Shown one piece after another: positions 23,796 to 33,328 of a stretch of DNA of 64,000 bases. The notes below the pieces were generated by a model. That model saw only the letters and a list, made by a program, of their open reading frames with translations, made no database searches and was not told the origin of the DNA. How positions within the stretch are numbered: the first letter of the stretch is position 1; each line of letters starts with the position of its first letter. Source of the DNA: UBA4085 sp964556755 (GTDB taxonomy: Bacteria > Acidobacteriota > Aminicenantia > Aminicenantales > UBA4085); assembly GCA_964556755.1 (NCBI GenBank), contig CAZKXI010000008.1, positions 70,574 through 134,573 of the forward strand, written 5' to 3'. Both the position numbers and the translations under genes were made by a program.

Positions 23796-24860
23796 GTGAC
23801 TATAAGGGAGCAGCTGGAAGAGGTCGAAGTCCAAACGCTCTCGCCCAAAGCCTGCCTCAGCCGAGGCGCCCACGACCGGGCTCGGCCCGAGGCGCCGCAC
23901 GCCTTCCGGACGGCCTTCCAGCGCGACCGCGACCGCATCCTCCACTCCAAGACCTTCCGCCGCTTGAAGCACAAGACCCAGGTCTTCCTCTCGCCCTACG
24001 GCGACCACTACCGGACCCGCCTGACCCACACTCTGGAAGTCTCGGCCATCGCCCGGACCATCGCCCGAGCGCTGCGCCTGAACGAGGATCTGACCGAAGC
24101 CATCGCCCTGGGCCACGACCTCGGCCACACGCCCTTCGGCCATGCCGGCGAGGAGACCCTGGCCAAGCTCGTTCCCGGGGGCTTCACCCATTACCGCCAG
24201 AGCCTGCGGGTCGTGGAGAAGCTGGAGTACGAGGGCAAGGGCCTCAACTTGACCTTCGAAGTCCGCGACGGCATCTTCCGCCACTCCAAGGGCCGGGGCA
24301 AGATCCTCGACCGCCGCAAGGAGGACCTGCCGGCCACCCTGGAGGGCCAGGTCGTCCGCGTCTCCGACGTCATCGGCTACGTCAACCACGACATCGACGA
24401 CGCGCTGCGGGCCGGGGTTATCCGCGAGAGCGACATCCCCAAAGGCCTCGTCTCCATCCTGGGGCGCTGGCACGCCTCGCGCATCGACAAGATGGTCGGC
24501 GACGTCATCCAGGCCAGCTTGGCCTGCGGGCTGGAGCGGATCGCCATGAGCGAGCCGATCATGAAGGCCATGGTCGACCTGCGGGAGTTCCTCTACGAGC
24601 GGGTCTACTACAACGACTTCGCCCGCGTCGAGCTGCGCAAGACGGAGAAGATCATCCGCGAGCTGTTCGCCCACTTCCTGGCCCATCCCGAGGGCTGCGT
24701 CAAGGACTACCCGGCCGCCGATCCGATCGAAGTCCGGGTCGGCGACGCCATCGCCGGAATGACCGACCGGTACGCCCTGGACCTCTACACCCGAATCTTT
24801 CTGCCGCAGGCCTGGCCGATATCGGCCCCCGGGCCTCGGGAGCAGGGAGGCGACGCATGA
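23796..24860 (+). CDS. dgt: Deoxyguanosinetriphosphate triphosphohydrolase-like protein
   Basis: 354 residues of the HD-domain dNTPase family. FQRDRDRILHSKTFRRLKHKTQVF is the family signature (quoted in part: HSKTFRRLKHKTQVF). RLTHTLEV gives metal ligand His78 and IALGHDLGHTPFGHAGE gives His107-Asp108. The enzyme hydrolyses dNTPs to nucleoside and tripolyphosphate. Length fits the short, dGTPase-like type II group. The GTG at 23796 is chosen because it opens the conserved frame; it coincides with the predicted transcription start of a strong extended -10 promoter, implying a leaderless mRNA. The stop overlaps the next ATG by four bases. Confidence 0.93.
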   Translation: MTIREQLEEVEVQTLSPKACLSRGAHDRARPEAPHAFRTAFQRDRDRILHSKTFRRLKHKTQVFLSPYGDHYRTRLTHTLEVSAIARTIARALRLNEDLTEAIALGHDLGHTPFGHAGEETLAKLVPGGFTHYRQSLRVVEKLEYEGKGLNLTFEVRDGIFRHSKGRGKILDRRKEDLPATLEGQVVRVSDVIGYVNHDIDDALRAGVIRESDIPKGLVSILGRWHASRIDKMVGDVIQASLACGLERIAMSEPIMKAMVDLREFLYERVYYNDFARVELRKTEKIIRELFAHFLAHPEGCVKDYPAADPIEVRVGDAIAGMTDRYALDLYTRIFLPQAWPISAPGPREQGGDA

Positions 24861-26833
24861 GATCCAAGATTCTGGCCGCGATCGCGCTGGCTCTGCTGTC
24901 GGCGTCTCTATCCCGGGCTTCGGCCGGAGCCGTCCCGACCGGCTCGGCTCAGGCGGACCGGAAGCTGGTCGTCCTCTTCACCAACGACCTGCACTCGAAC
25001 GTCCTGCCCCGCAGAGTCGTGGAGCCCGACGGTAACAGGACCGAGAGGGGCGGCTTCGCCCGGCTGGCGACCTTGATCGCCCGGGAGAAGGAGGCGGCGG
25101 AGGGGGACGCTGTCGTCCTGGACGGCGGCGACTTCAGCATGGGCACGCTCTTCCATACCTTGTTCGAGACCGAGGCGGCCGAGCTTCGCCTTCTGGGGCT
25201 GATGGGCGTGGAGGCGACGACCCTGGGCAACCACGAGTTCGACTTCGGGCTCGACGGCTTGGCCCGCAGCCTGGCCGCGGCCAAGGTCAAGGCCCAAGGC
25301 CACGCTCTGCCCGCCGTCGTGGCCTCCAGCCTGGCCATCGAAGGAGAAAGCGACGTCGCCGAGGCCGGCCGAGCCGCCTTCCGGGACTTTCCCGTCCGCG
25401 ACTACCTGATTCTCGAGAGAGCCGGCCTGCGGATCGGCGTCTTCAGCCTCTTCGGCGAGGATGCCGCCGATGATTCGCCCTTCGCCGGGCCGGTGGCGTT
25501 CCGGGACGCCGCCATCGAGGCCAAGCGCGTGGTCGACCTCCTGCGGAACAAGGAGAAGGCCGACCTGGTGATCGGGCTGTCCCACGTCGGGACCAAGCCC
25601 GATCCCGCCGACAGCGAAGACGAGATTATCGCGAAGACCGTGCCGGGGATCGACGTGCTGATCAGCGCTCACGCCCACGCCGCATTCGAAGAGCCCCGCA
25701 TCGCGGGCCGGACGATCCTGGTCTCCACCGGCTGGGGCGGCGATGTCCTCGGCCGCCTGGAATTATCCGTGGGCCCGACCGGCGGCGTCAGAACGTCCTC
25801 CTATGCCCTTCTGCCCGTCACCGCCGAGATCCCGTCCGATCCCGAAGTGGCCCGGGCGGCCGGCGAATTCAAGTCGCTCGTCGAGGCCGTCGTCCTGGCG
25901 GATTTCCCCGGCGGCTTCGGTCAGGTCTTGGCCGAAAGCCCCTTCGACCTGGACACCCCCGAGGCCATGGAGGCCAGCGGCCTGGAAGCCGGCATGGGCA
26001 ACCTCCTGGCCGACGCCCTGCGCGAGGCCGTCCGCCGGGCCGAAGGCCCCGCTTACCGGCACGTGGCCGCGGTGATCGTCCCCGTCGGCATCGTCCGGGG
26101 GACTTTCCTGGCCGGACCGATCACGGTGGAAGACGTCTTCCGCGTCTTCTCCCTCGGCGCAGGCCGGGACGGTCGGCCCGGCTACCCGCTCCTCTCGATG
26201 CGGCTTTACGGCCGTGAGCTGCGGCACCTGGTCGAAGTGCAGGCCTCGGTCGTGCCGATGAAGTCCGACGCGGCGCTGCAGTTCTCCGGTCTGCGCTTCC
26301 ACTACAACCCGCACCGCTTGGCCTTCGATCGGGTGACGGACGCTCAAATCCTCCAGGAGGACGGGTCCTACGCTCCGCTCGAGGCCAAGCGGCTCTACCG
26401 CATCGTGGTCGACTCCTATACCGGCGGCATGGTCGATTACGTCTCCAAGGCTTCCTACGGTCTGCTCAAGATGCAGGCCCGGGACGCCGCCGGAAAGCCC
26501 CTGGCCGACCAGTTCGAGGGCGCCGTGGACGCCGATGCCGCGGTCCCCGGCCTGCAGGAGCTTAAGGCCTGGAAAGCCCTGGCCGGCGTCATCCGCGAAT
26601 TTCCCGACACGGACGGCGACGCGATCCCCGATGTCCCGGCGCGATACGGGCGCCCGGAAGGACGATTCGGTCCGGTCCCTTCCCGCAGCCTGATCCGCCT
26701 GATCGTCGGCGGAGGCGGATTGACCTACTTCGTGCTGGCCGCCGCCGTCCTTATCCTGGCGCTCCTCGTTCTCCTGGTCCGAGCCATCGTCCGCGGCTGC
26801 CGCCGCCGGCGGGCCCGCCGGGCTTCCCGCTGA
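24857..26833 (+). CDS. 5'-nucleotidase/UshA-like metallophosphoesterase, membrane anchored
   Basis: 658 residues: signal peptide (KILAAIALALLSASLSRASA), calcineurin-like phosphoesterase domain with TNDLHSN (Asp44, His46), GGDFSMGT, GNHEFDFG (Asn125, His126) and HAHAAFE, then the 5'-nucleotidase C-terminal domain (MGNLLADALRE; RLYRIVVDSYTGG). A transmembrane helix near residues 620-645 (YFVLAAAVLILALLVLLV) and a basic tail follow, so the enzyme is tethered to the membrane instead of being free in the periplasm as in UshA. Probable role is extracytoplasmic nucleotide or UDP-sugar hydrolysis. It is translationally coupled to dgt (ATGA overlap). Confidence 0.9.
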   Translation: MRSKILAAIALALLSASLSRASAGAVPTGSAQADRKLVVLFTNDLHSNVLPRRVVEPDGNRTERGGFARLATLIAREKEAAEGDAVVLDGGDFSMGTLFHTLFETEAAELRLLGLMGVEATTLGNHEFDFGLDGLARSLAAAKVKAQGHALPAVVASSLAIEGESDVAEAGRAAFRDFPVRDYLILERAGLRIGVFSLFGEDAADDSPFAGPVAFRDAAIEAKRVVDLLRNKEKADLVIGLSHVGTKPDPADSEDEIIAKTVPGIDVLISAHAHAAFEEPRIAGRTILVSTGWGGDVLGRLELSVGPTGGVRTSSYALLPVTAEIPSDPEVARAAGEFKSLVEAVVLADFPGGFGQVLAESPFDLDTPEAMEASGLEAGMGNLLADALREAVRRAEGPAYRHVAAVIVPVGIVRGTFLAGPITVEDVFRVFSLGAGRDGRPGYPLLSMRLYGRELRHLVEVQASVVPMKSDAALQFSGLRFHYNPHRLAFDRVTDAQILQEDGSYAPLEAKRLYRIVVDSYTGGMVDYVSKASYGLLKMQARDAAGKPLADQFEGAVDADAAVPGLQELKAWKALAGVIREFPDTDGDAIPDVPARYGRPEGRFGPVPSRSLIRLIVGGGGLTYFVLAAAVLILALLVLLVRAIVRGCRRRRARRASR

Positions 26834-26864
26834 TCCGGTTTGACCTTCCGACTTCGCGAGGTGG

Positions 26865-29800
26865 ATGATGTTCGCACCGATCCGTTCCCCGTTTCTCCTC
26901 CGGGCCGCCGCGTTCGCGGGGCTTGTCGCGTTCGCCGCCGCGCTCCTCCCGGCTCAATCCGCCTCAGGAGCGGCCCCGGTCTCGGGCGCCCGCGCTTGGG
27001 AAGAAAGCTTGGTGCTCCCGACTTACGGGGTCGGAGAGCCCGAGACATACCCCATCTTCTACTCCGGCCGGGCCTATCAAGGCGCCATGGGGCCCGTCTA
27101 TCCTTACGCCTTCCTCGATCAGCTGTCCGGCGTCAAGCGGGACAAGGCCTATAAGGCCGTCTATCTGGAGAACGAGCTTGTCCGGGTCTGCATCCTGCCC
27201 GAGCTGGGCGGGCGCATCTTCTACGCGATCGACAAGACCAACGGCTATGACTTCATCTATCGCCAGCACGTGATCAAGCCGGCCCTGATCGGCATGCTGG
27301 GGGCCTGGATCTCCGGCGGCGTGGAGTGGAACGTGCCCCACCACCACCGGGCCACGACCTTCATGCCGGTGGACCATCTCCTGGTCCAAGCGGCCGACGG
27401 CAGCGCCACGGTCTGGGTCGGCGAGATCGAGAGGCGCCACCGGACCAAGTGGCGGGTGGGCCTGACCCTGCGCCCGGGATCCTCGGCCCTGGAGGTCGAT
27501 CTGCGGACCTTCAATCGCTCGGGCCTGCCCCAGTCCATGCTCTTCTTCGCCAACGCCGCGATCCACGCCGCCCCGGATTATCAGGTCTTCTTTCCGCCGG
27601 ATACTGCGCTGGCCACCTTCCACGGCAAGAACCAATTCTCGCGCTGGCCGGTCTCGACCGAGCTGTTCAACGGCCAGGACTACCGGGCCGGGATTGACGT
27701 CAGCCGGCTGAAGGCCCACGCCCGTCCGACCTCCTTTTTCGCCTTCGACGGGGCGGGCGACTTCCTGGCGGGGTACGACCATGCCCGGCAGGCCGGCGTC
27801 TGCTTCGTGGCCGACCACAATCAGGTCCCCGGCAAGAAGCTCTGGACCTGGGGCACGGGCGCCGAGGGCGCCTTGTGGGAGCGGCTGCTGACCGACGAGG
27901 ACGGCCCTTACGCCGAGCTGATGTTCGGCGCCTGGTCCGACAACCAGCCGGACTACAGTTGGACGCGTCCTTACGAGGCACGGGCCGTCAAGCAGTTCTG
28001 GTACCCCTTGCGCGGGGTGGGCGGAGTCAAAGCGGCGACGGCCGCGGCGGCTTGCGACCTGACCCTGGAAGGCGGGAAGGCCCGCTTTGCCTTCAACACC
28101 ACCCGCGAGATCCGCGATGCCCGGGCGGTCCTCTCGGCCGGGATCGTGACCCTGCATGAGGAGACGATCTCCCTCGGTCCGGGGCAGCCGTTCGCCAAGG
28201 AGATCCCCTGGTTCGCGGACGCGCCGGGAGGGGAGCGGCCGACCCTGTCGCTTTGGACCGCGGACGGGCGGCTCCTCGTCCGATACACCCCGAACGCCCC
28301 GGCTAAGCCGGCTCTGCCGCCGGCCGTCACGCCGCCGCCGGCGCCCAAGGACGTCCCGACCGTGGAGGAGCTCTATCTGAACGGCCTGAGACTGGAGCAG
28401 TTCCACAGTCCCGCGCTCTCGCCCCGGCCCTACTACGAGGAAGCCCTCCGCCGCGATCCCGGGGATTACCGGACCAACACGGCCCTCGGCATTCTCGATC
28501 TCAAGCGGGGGCTCTACGCCTCGGCTGAAGCCAGGCTGGCCAAAGCCGTGGAGAGGGCGACGCGCCACTACACCCGGCCCAAGGACGGCGAGGCGCTCTT
28601 CTACCTGGGGCTGGCCCGCCGCGCCCTGGGCCGGACGATCGAGGCCGAGGATGCCTTGCAGAGGGCGGCTTGGGACGAGGCCTGGACCGGGGCCGCCTTC
28701 ATCGAGCTGGCGTCGATGGCGTCGCGCGAGGGAGACTTCGCGGCGGCGCTGGAACGGCTGGACCGGGCCTTGGCCAAGAACGCCCGCAGCCCGGAGGCGG
28801 CGGCTTTGATGGCCGCGATGCTCCGCAAGGTCGGGGCATGGGACAAGGCCAAGGCCGCGGCCCAGGAAGCCCTGGCCCTGGATCCCCTCGACTTTTGGGG
28901 CTGGAACGAGACGGCGCTGATCCGCTCCGCGGCGAATCCCGAGGAGGGACGGGCCGTTCGGGCCAGGCTGAAGTCGCTGATGCGGGATGAGGCCGCCAAT
29001 TACCTCGAGTTGGCCTCGGATTACGCCCGCTGCGGGCTGTGGGACGAGGCGGCGGAAGTCCTGCGCCGGCTTCTCGAGGCCAAGCCCCGGGTCGGCGGCG
29101 AGACGGCCCTGGTCCGTTACATGCTGGCCTGGGTTCTCGACCATCAGGGAGACAAGACCGGGGCCGCGGCCCTTCTGAAAGCCGCGGCGGACGAGCCGGT
29201 AGATTACGGCTTTCCCTTCCAGCTCGAGTTCATCGACATCCTGGGCTGGGCCCGTGCCGTCAACCCTAAGGACGCTCGCGCGCCTTTCTACCTGGGCAAC
29301 CTGCTCTTCGACATCCAGCCGGAGGCCGCCCTGGCGGCTTGGGAAGAAGCGGTCGCCCTGGATCCCAAGCTGGCCGTCGCCCGGCGCAACCTCGGGCTGG
29401 CCGCGGCCCGGGTGGGGAACGATCTGCCGCGGGCCGTCCGCGAATACGAGGCGGCCGCGGCCCTGGCGCCATCCGATTCCAGGCTTTACGAGGAGCTCGA
29501 CAGGCTCTACGAGGCGGCCGGAAAGCCTGCGGCCCAGCGGCTGGCTTTTCTGGAGAGCAACCACAAGGCCGTGGCTTCCCGCGACGACGCCCTGACGCGG
29601 GAGATCAGGCTCCTTGTCCAAGTGGGCCGGTACGACAAGGCCCTCAGCCTTCTGGAGAGCCGCCGCTTCCATGTCTGGGAGGGGGGAGGAGAGATCCACG
29701 GCATCTTCGTCGAAGCCCATCTCCTGCGCGGGGAGGAGAAGCTGGCGTCCGGCAGGCCGGGGCCCGCTTTGGCGGATTTCCAGGCTTCCTTGGCTTACCC

Positions 29801-30257
29801 GGAGAACTTGGAGGTCGCGCCTCCCGCGGGCGGCGGCGGCTCCGCCCGGGCCTTTCACTTGATCGGCCTGGCCTGCGAGGCTCTCTCCGACGCGCCCGGG
29901 GCCTTCGCCTCCTTCGAGAAGGCGGCCTCGATGCGTCCCGGGTATTCGGAATCGGCCTACCATGCCGCGGCGGCCCTGGTCAAGCTGGGGCGGAGCGCCG
30001 AGGCGCGGCGGGTCCTCCAGGCGCTGGCCGAGGCGGCCGGGGAGAGGCTGAAGACGGCTCCGGCCATGGACTTCTTCGAGAAGTTCGGCGAGCGCCGCTC
30101 CGCGGCCGCCGAGAGCGGCCAAGCCCATTACCTTCTCGGCCTGGCCAAGCTTGGGCTGGGCGATAGGGGCGGGGCCGCCGAGCAATTCAAGGCCGCTCTG
30201 ACCGCCGACCCCAACCATGCCGCCGCGGCTCGGCGGCTGCGCGGCGCCGGCTTCTGA
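26865..30257 (+). CDS. Secreted DUF5107 protein with tetratricopeptide repeats
   Basis: 1130 residues: signal peptide (RAAAFAGLVAFAAALLPA), a DUF5107 domain to about residue 470 (YPYAFLDQLSG; LENELVRVCILPELGGRIF; GGVEWNVPHHHRATTFMPVDH in part: GVEWNVPHHHRATTF), then many TPR units from about residue 500 to the end, each with the A/G-Y/F-A pattern (ALGILDLKRGLYASAEARL; NLGLAAARVGNDLPRAV). DUF5107 is a beta-sandwich related to galactose mutarotase-like domains and is found with glycosidases, so a carbohydrate role is plausible but unproved. The two tandem ATGs at 26865 and 26868 follow a GAGGTGG ribosome site. Confidence 0.85.
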   Translation: MMFAPIRSPFLLRAAAFAGLVAFAAALLPAQSASGAAPVSGARAWEESLVLPTYGVGEPETYPIFYSGRAYQGAMGPVYPYAFLDQLSGVKRDKAYKAVYLENELVRVCILPELGGRIFYAIDKTNGYDFIYRQHVIKPALIGMLGAWISGGVEWNVPHHHRATTFMPVDHLLVQAADGSATVWVGEIERRHRTKWRVGLTLRPGSSALEVDLRTFNRSGLPQSMLFFANAAIHAAPDYQVFFPPDTALATFHGKNQFSRWPVSTELFNGQDYRAGIDVSRLKAHARPTSFFAFDGAGDFLAGYDHARQAGVCFVADHNQVPGKKLWTWGTGAEGALWERLLTDEDGPYAELMFGAWSDNQPDYSWTRPYEARAVKQFWYPLRGVGGVKAATAAAACDLTLEGGKARFAFNTTREIRDARAVLSAGIVTLHEETISLGPGQPFAKEIPWFADAPGGERPTLSLWTADGRLLVRYTPNAPAKPALPPAVTPPPAPKDVPTVEELYLNGLRLEQFHSPALSPRPYYEEALRRDPGDYRTNTALGILDLKRGLYASAEARLAKAVERATRHYTRPKDGEALFYLGLARRALGRTIEAEDALQRAAWDEAWTGAAFIELASMASREGDFAAALERLDRALAKNARSPEAAALMAAMLRKVGAWDKAKAAAQEALALDPLDFWGWNETALIRSAANPEEGRAVRARLKSLMRDEAANYLELASDYARCGLWDEAAEVLRRLLEAKPRVGGETALVRYMLAWVLDHQGDKTGAAALLKAAADEPVDYGFPFQLEFIDILGWARAVNPKDARAPFYLGNLLFDIQPEAALAAWEEAVALDPKLAVARRNLGLAAARVGNDLPRAVREYEAAAALAPSDSRLYEELDRLYEAAGKPAAQRLAFLESNHKAVASRDDALTREIRLLVQVGRYDKALSLLESRRFHVWEGGGEIHGIFVEAHLLRGEEKLASGRPGPALADFQASLAYPENLEVAPPAGGGGSARAFHLIGLACEALSDAPGAFASFEKAASMRPGYSESAYHAAAALVKLGRSAEARRVLQALAEAAGERLKTAPAMDFFEKFGERRSAAAESGQAHYLLGLAKLGLGDRGGAAEQFKAALTADPNHAAAARRLRGAGF

Positions 30258-30354
30258 CTTCGGGGGGAGGCGTGGCGTCCCTTGCGGAGCCTGCTCCGCC
30301 GGCTTGCCAGGCCGCTTTCGATGCCTTATCATGGCGGCAAAGAGAGTATCCGCC

Positions 30355-30780
30355 ATGAAGAAAGCCGCCCTGTCCCTCCTGATCGCCCTTCTCCTCGCCG
30401 GGAGCTTCGCATCCGCTCAGCGGCCCCGGGCCGGCGAGCAGATCCTCTTTCTCAAGAGCGGCGAGACCGTGGTCGGCGGCATCGTCGACTTCAGCGCCCC
30501 GCGCATGTCCCTGTCCCTGGCCGACGGGACCGAGATCGCGCTGCGCGACCTGTGGATGGTCAACTTCGTCAACGAGGACTGGGACTTCCCCCAAGAGCGC
30601 AACCTCATCGAGACCGGCGATCACTACCTCTTCCTCAAGAGCGGCGACGTGGCCTCCGGTCGCATCGTGACTTTGGGCGGGGATCCGAGGGCCTTCGAGT
30701 TCGAGACCGGCGAGCGCTTCGCCCTCAGTCAGATTCGGCGCGTCTATTTCGCCCGGACGGTGCCGCGGGGCCTGCGCTGA
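30355..30780 (+). CDS. Small exported protein with two internal repeats
   Basis: 141 residues from ATG 30355 with a signal peptide (MKKAALSLLIALLLAGSFASA). The mature part holds two copies of a short beta-motif: ILFLKSGETVVGGIVDF and YLFLKSGDVASGRIVTLG, each followed by a segment rich in beta-strand residues (MSLSLADGTEIALRDL; FEFETGERFALSQI). I do not recognise a family; the pattern resembles small SH3-like or Sm-like barrels seen in exported DUF proteins. A longer start at 30331 (ATGGCGGC) is possible but the signal peptide begins best at MKK. The ribosome site is weak. Confidence 0.7.
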   Translation: MKKAALSLLIALLLAGSFASAQRPRAGEQILFLKSGETVVGGIVDFSAPRMSLSLADGTEIALRDLWMVNFVNEDWDFPQERNLIETGDHYLFLKSGDVASGRIVTLGGDPRAFEFETGERFALSQIRRVYFARTVPRGLR

Positions 30781-30796
30781 TCTCCCGCCTCGACGA

Positions 30797-30825
30797 TTGT
30801 CGGCCGCCCGGCAAACCACTATAAT
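30797..30825 (+). promoter_or_regulatory. Promoter of the transketolase gene
   Basis: TTGTCG (30797-30802), 17-base spacer, TATAAT (30820-30825), 36 bases before the ATG. The leader carries AGGAGGA as the ribosome site. Confidence 0.65.
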
Positions 30826-30861
30826 GGCCCCTTTCGCATCGCGCTCCCAGGAGGACGCCCC

Positions 30862-32697
30862 ATGACTCCGACCCTGTCCAACGACGCCTTGGCCGGCATC
30901 GCCAAGCGGCTGCGGGCCCATTCTCTTCGCATGACCACAGCGGCCGGCTCCGGCCACCCGACCACCTGCCTGTCGATGGCCGAGATCGCCGCCGTGCTCT
31001 TCTTCCAGGCTATGCGCTGGAATCCGCGCGACGCCGAGGACTGGGGCAACGACGAGCTGGTCCTGTCCAAGGGCCACGCGGCCCCGATCCTGTGGGCCGC
31101 CTACGCCGAGGCCGGCGTCATCCCGACCTCCTCGCTCTCCGACCTGCGCAAGATCGGCAGCGAGCTGGAAGGCCACCCCACGCCCCGCATGAAGTGGATC
31201 AAGGCGGCCACCGGCTCTCTGGGCCAGGGCTTGTCGGTCGGCGTCGGCATGGCCGCCGCCCAGCGGCTGGGCGGATCGCCGGCCCGGGTCTTCGTCGTCA
31301 TGGGCGACGGCGAGTGCGCCGAGGGCTCGGTCTGGGAGGCGGCCAACGCCGCGGCCCGGATGAAGCTGGACAACCTCTGCGCCATCGTCGACGTCAACCG
31401 CCTCGGCCAGTCCGATCCGACCATGCACGAGCACGGGGTGGCCGTCTACGCCCGCAAGTTCGAGGCCTTCGGCTGGACGGCCGTGGTCATCGACGGGCAC
31501 GATGTCGACTCGGTCTCGAAGGCGCTGGCCTCGGCCGGCCGCACCGGCGGACCGCTGGCCGTCATCGCCAAGACGATCAAGGGCAAGGGCGTCTCCTTCC
31601 TCGAGGACCGCAACGGCTGGCACGGCAAGCCCCTCAAGGCCGAGGAGCTGGACAAGGCCCTGGCCGAGCTCGGTCCTCTGCCCGAGGGCGACGCGGCCGC
31701 GCTGATCACGCCGCCGCCGGCCGCGACCCGCCCGGAGCCCGGCGTCCGCTTCGACTTCCCCCGCACGCCCTACGCCGAGAAGACGGCGACCCGCCTGGCC
31801 TACGGCAAGGCTCTCGCCGCGCTGGGCGCGGTCAACGATTCCGTCGTGGCCATCGACGGCGACGTCAAGAACTCCACTTACGCCGATAAGTTCTTTGAAG
31901 CCTTCCCGGCCCGCGCCTTCCAGTCCTATATCGCCGAGCAGAACATGATCGGGATGGGCATGGGCTTCGCGGCCAAGGGCTTCATTCCCTTCATGGCCAC
32001 CTTCGCCGCCTTCCTCAGCCGGGCCCACGACCAGATCCGCATGGCCGGCTACTCGTGGTCCAACATCAAGGTCTGCGGGTCGCACGTCGGCGTCAGCATC
32101 GGCGAGGACGGCGCGTCGCAGATGGGCCTGGAGGACATCGCCCTGTTCCGCTCGGTCCCCGAGTGCGTCGTGCTCTACCCGGGCGACGCCGTCTCGACCG
32201 AGGCCTGCGTCGAAGCCGCCGCCCGCCACAAGGGCCTCGTCTACATCCGGACGACCCGGCCTGCCACGGCTGTCCTCTACGGGCCGGGCGAGGCCTTCCC
32301 CGTCGGAGGCTCCAAGATCGTCCGCCGATCCGAGAAGGACGCCGTTACGGTCATCGCCGCCGGGATCACCCTGCATGAGGCCCTCAAGGCGGCCGCCGAG
32401 CTGGAGAAAGAAGGCCTGGCCATCCGGGTGCTGGACGCCTATTCCGTCCAGCCCCTTGACGCGCATGGCATCGCGGCCTCCGTCGCCGAGACCGGGAGCC
32501 GGGCCGTGGTCGTCGAGGATCACTACGCCGCCGGCGGGCTGGGCGAAGCCGTCGCCGACGCCTTGGCCGGCCGGGCCCGGCTGCTCCACCTCTGCGTCCG
32601 CGACCTGCCCCGGTCCGGCAAGCCCGAAGAGCTATTGGAGCGGCACGGAATCGGGGCCAAGGCCATCGCCGCCGCCGTCCGCGAGCTCGTGGCATAA
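30862..32697 (+). CDS. tkt: Transketolase
   Basis: 611 residues. Transfers two-carbon ketol units in the pentose phosphate pathway with TPP. Visible motifs: AGSGHPTTCLSMAE (TPP/substrate His near 32), SKGHAAPILW, GSLGQGLSVGVGMA, the TPP-Mg motif GDGECAEGSVWEAAN (Gly148-Glu151) with IVDVNRLGQ, the pyrimidine-domain EQNMIGMGMGFAAKG (catalytic Glu) and the transketolase C-terminal domain. At 611 residues it is shorter than E. coli TktA (about 660) and resembles the metazoan-like, shorter bacterial transketolases. Strong AGGAGG-type ribosome site; the stop codon lies inside the A tract of a downstream terminator hairpin. Confidence 0.95.
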   Translation: MTPTLSNDALAGIAKRLRAHSLRMTTAAGSGHPTTCLSMAEIAAVLFFQAMRWNPRDAEDWGNDELVLSKGHAAPILWAAYAEAGVIPTSSLSDLRKIGSELEGHPTPRMKWIKAATGSLGQGLSVGVGMAAAQRLGGSPARVFVVMGDGECAEGSVWEAANAAARMKLDNLCAIVDVNRLGQSDPTMHEHGVAVYARKFEAFGWTAVVIDGHDVDSVSKALASAGRTGGPLAVIAKTIKGKGVSFLEDRNGWHGKPLKAEELDKALAELGPLPEGDAAALITPPPAATRPEPGVRFDFPRTPYAEKTATRLAYGKALAALGAVNDSVVAIDGDVKNSTYADKFFEAFPARAFQSYIAEQNMIGMGMGFAAKGFIPFMATFAAFLSRAHDQIRMAGYSWSNIKVCGSHVGVSIGEDGASQMGLEDIALFRSVPECVVLYPGDAVSTEACVEAAARHKGLVYIRTTRPATAVLYGPGEAFPVGGSKIVRRSEKDAVTVIAAGITLHEALKAAAELEKEGLAIRVLDAYSVQPLDAHGIAASVAETGSRAVVVEDHYAAGGLGEAVADALAGRARLLHLCVRDLPRSGKPEELLERHGIGAKAIAAAVRELVA

Positions 32698-32729
32698 AAA
32701 AGCCCCGCCCCCGAGAGGGGACGGGGCTT
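32696..32729 (-). terminator. Rho-independent terminator for the minus-strand envelope operon
   Basis: Read on the minus strand, AAGCCCCG pairs with CGGGGCTT around a GC-rich inner stem (CCCCTCTCGGGGG) and is followed by six T residues (plus-strand A tract 32696-32701). It lies between the convergent tkt and outer-membrane protein genes. The hairpin could also slow plus-strand transcription, but no T run follows in that direction. The A tract overlaps the tkt stop codon. Confidence 0.85.
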
Positions 32730-32747
32730 AGGGAATCGCCGCGGGCT

Positions 32748-33314
32748 TTAGAACTTGTAGCCGACGCCGGCCCCCAGCCGGAATCCGCCCAGCTTGATCT
32801 TGACGTCCTCCTCCGTCCTGTCGGAGGCGATCAGGTACCCGAGCCCGGCCTGGAGGCCGATCTGGTCCGTCAGGCTGTAGCAGACGACTCCATCCAAGCG
32901 AAGACCGATGGCCGATCCCGTGACTTCGACGTCCATGGCCTCTTCCTTATAGAGGCCCAGGAACAGGCCCGCTCCGGCCTTGTAGCTGAGCTTGCCGGTC
33001 AGCGGGCCACGGATGCCGCCGCCAAGCGAGAGGATATGCTGGGTCGAGGACGCTTCGGCTTCGAGGACGGGCGTCGTCCCGGAGGCGGACAGGAGCCCGT
33101 AGGCAGCGTAGAGGAAGAGGCCTTTCCCGAGAGAATAGGCCACCCGGATCTCGGGAATGAAGCGGGCCGAGCCGTATGTATCGCGATACCCGGCGTCGGA
33201 AGGGAAGAGGATGTTGCCGGTCAGGGCGGCCGAGAGCCTGGATCCGCCGTCCTGGGCCGCGGCTCCGCCGGCCAGGAGAAGGACCAGAGCGAGGAGAGAG
33301 AGGGCTTTCTTCAT
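32748..33314 (-). CDS. Outer-membrane beta-barrel protein
   Basis: 188 residues with a signal peptide (KKALSLLALVLLLAGGAAAQ) and a series of amphipathic beta-strands with alternating aromatic and polar residues (RVAYSLGKGLFLYAAYGLL; GRG-type turns), ending in GVGYKF; the terminal Phe is the usual signal for assembly by BamA. It is a small OmpA/OmpW-like barrel of about eight strands; the ligand is unknown. The start ATG at 33314 has AGGAGA upstream and lies 14 bases after the stop of the preceding gene, so the two are co-transcribed. Confidence 0.8.
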   Translation of the reverse strand: MKKALSLLALVLLLAGGAAAQDGGSRLSAALTGNILFPSDAGYRDTYGSARFIPEIRVAYSLGKGLFLYAAYGLLSASGTTPVLEAEASSTQHILSLGGGIRGPLTGKLSYKAGAGLFLGLYKEEAMDVEVTGSAIGLRLDGVVCYSLTDQIGLQAGLGYLIASDRTEEDVKIKLGGFRLGAGVGYKF

Positions 33315-33328
33315 GGCTTGTTCTCCTC

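Noticed and set aside
26964..30356. 1130-codon open frame on the minus strand across the DUF5107-TPR gene
   Set aside because: Antisense shadow of a gene with a clear signal peptide, domain and TPR pattern; the shadow has no recognisable sequence.
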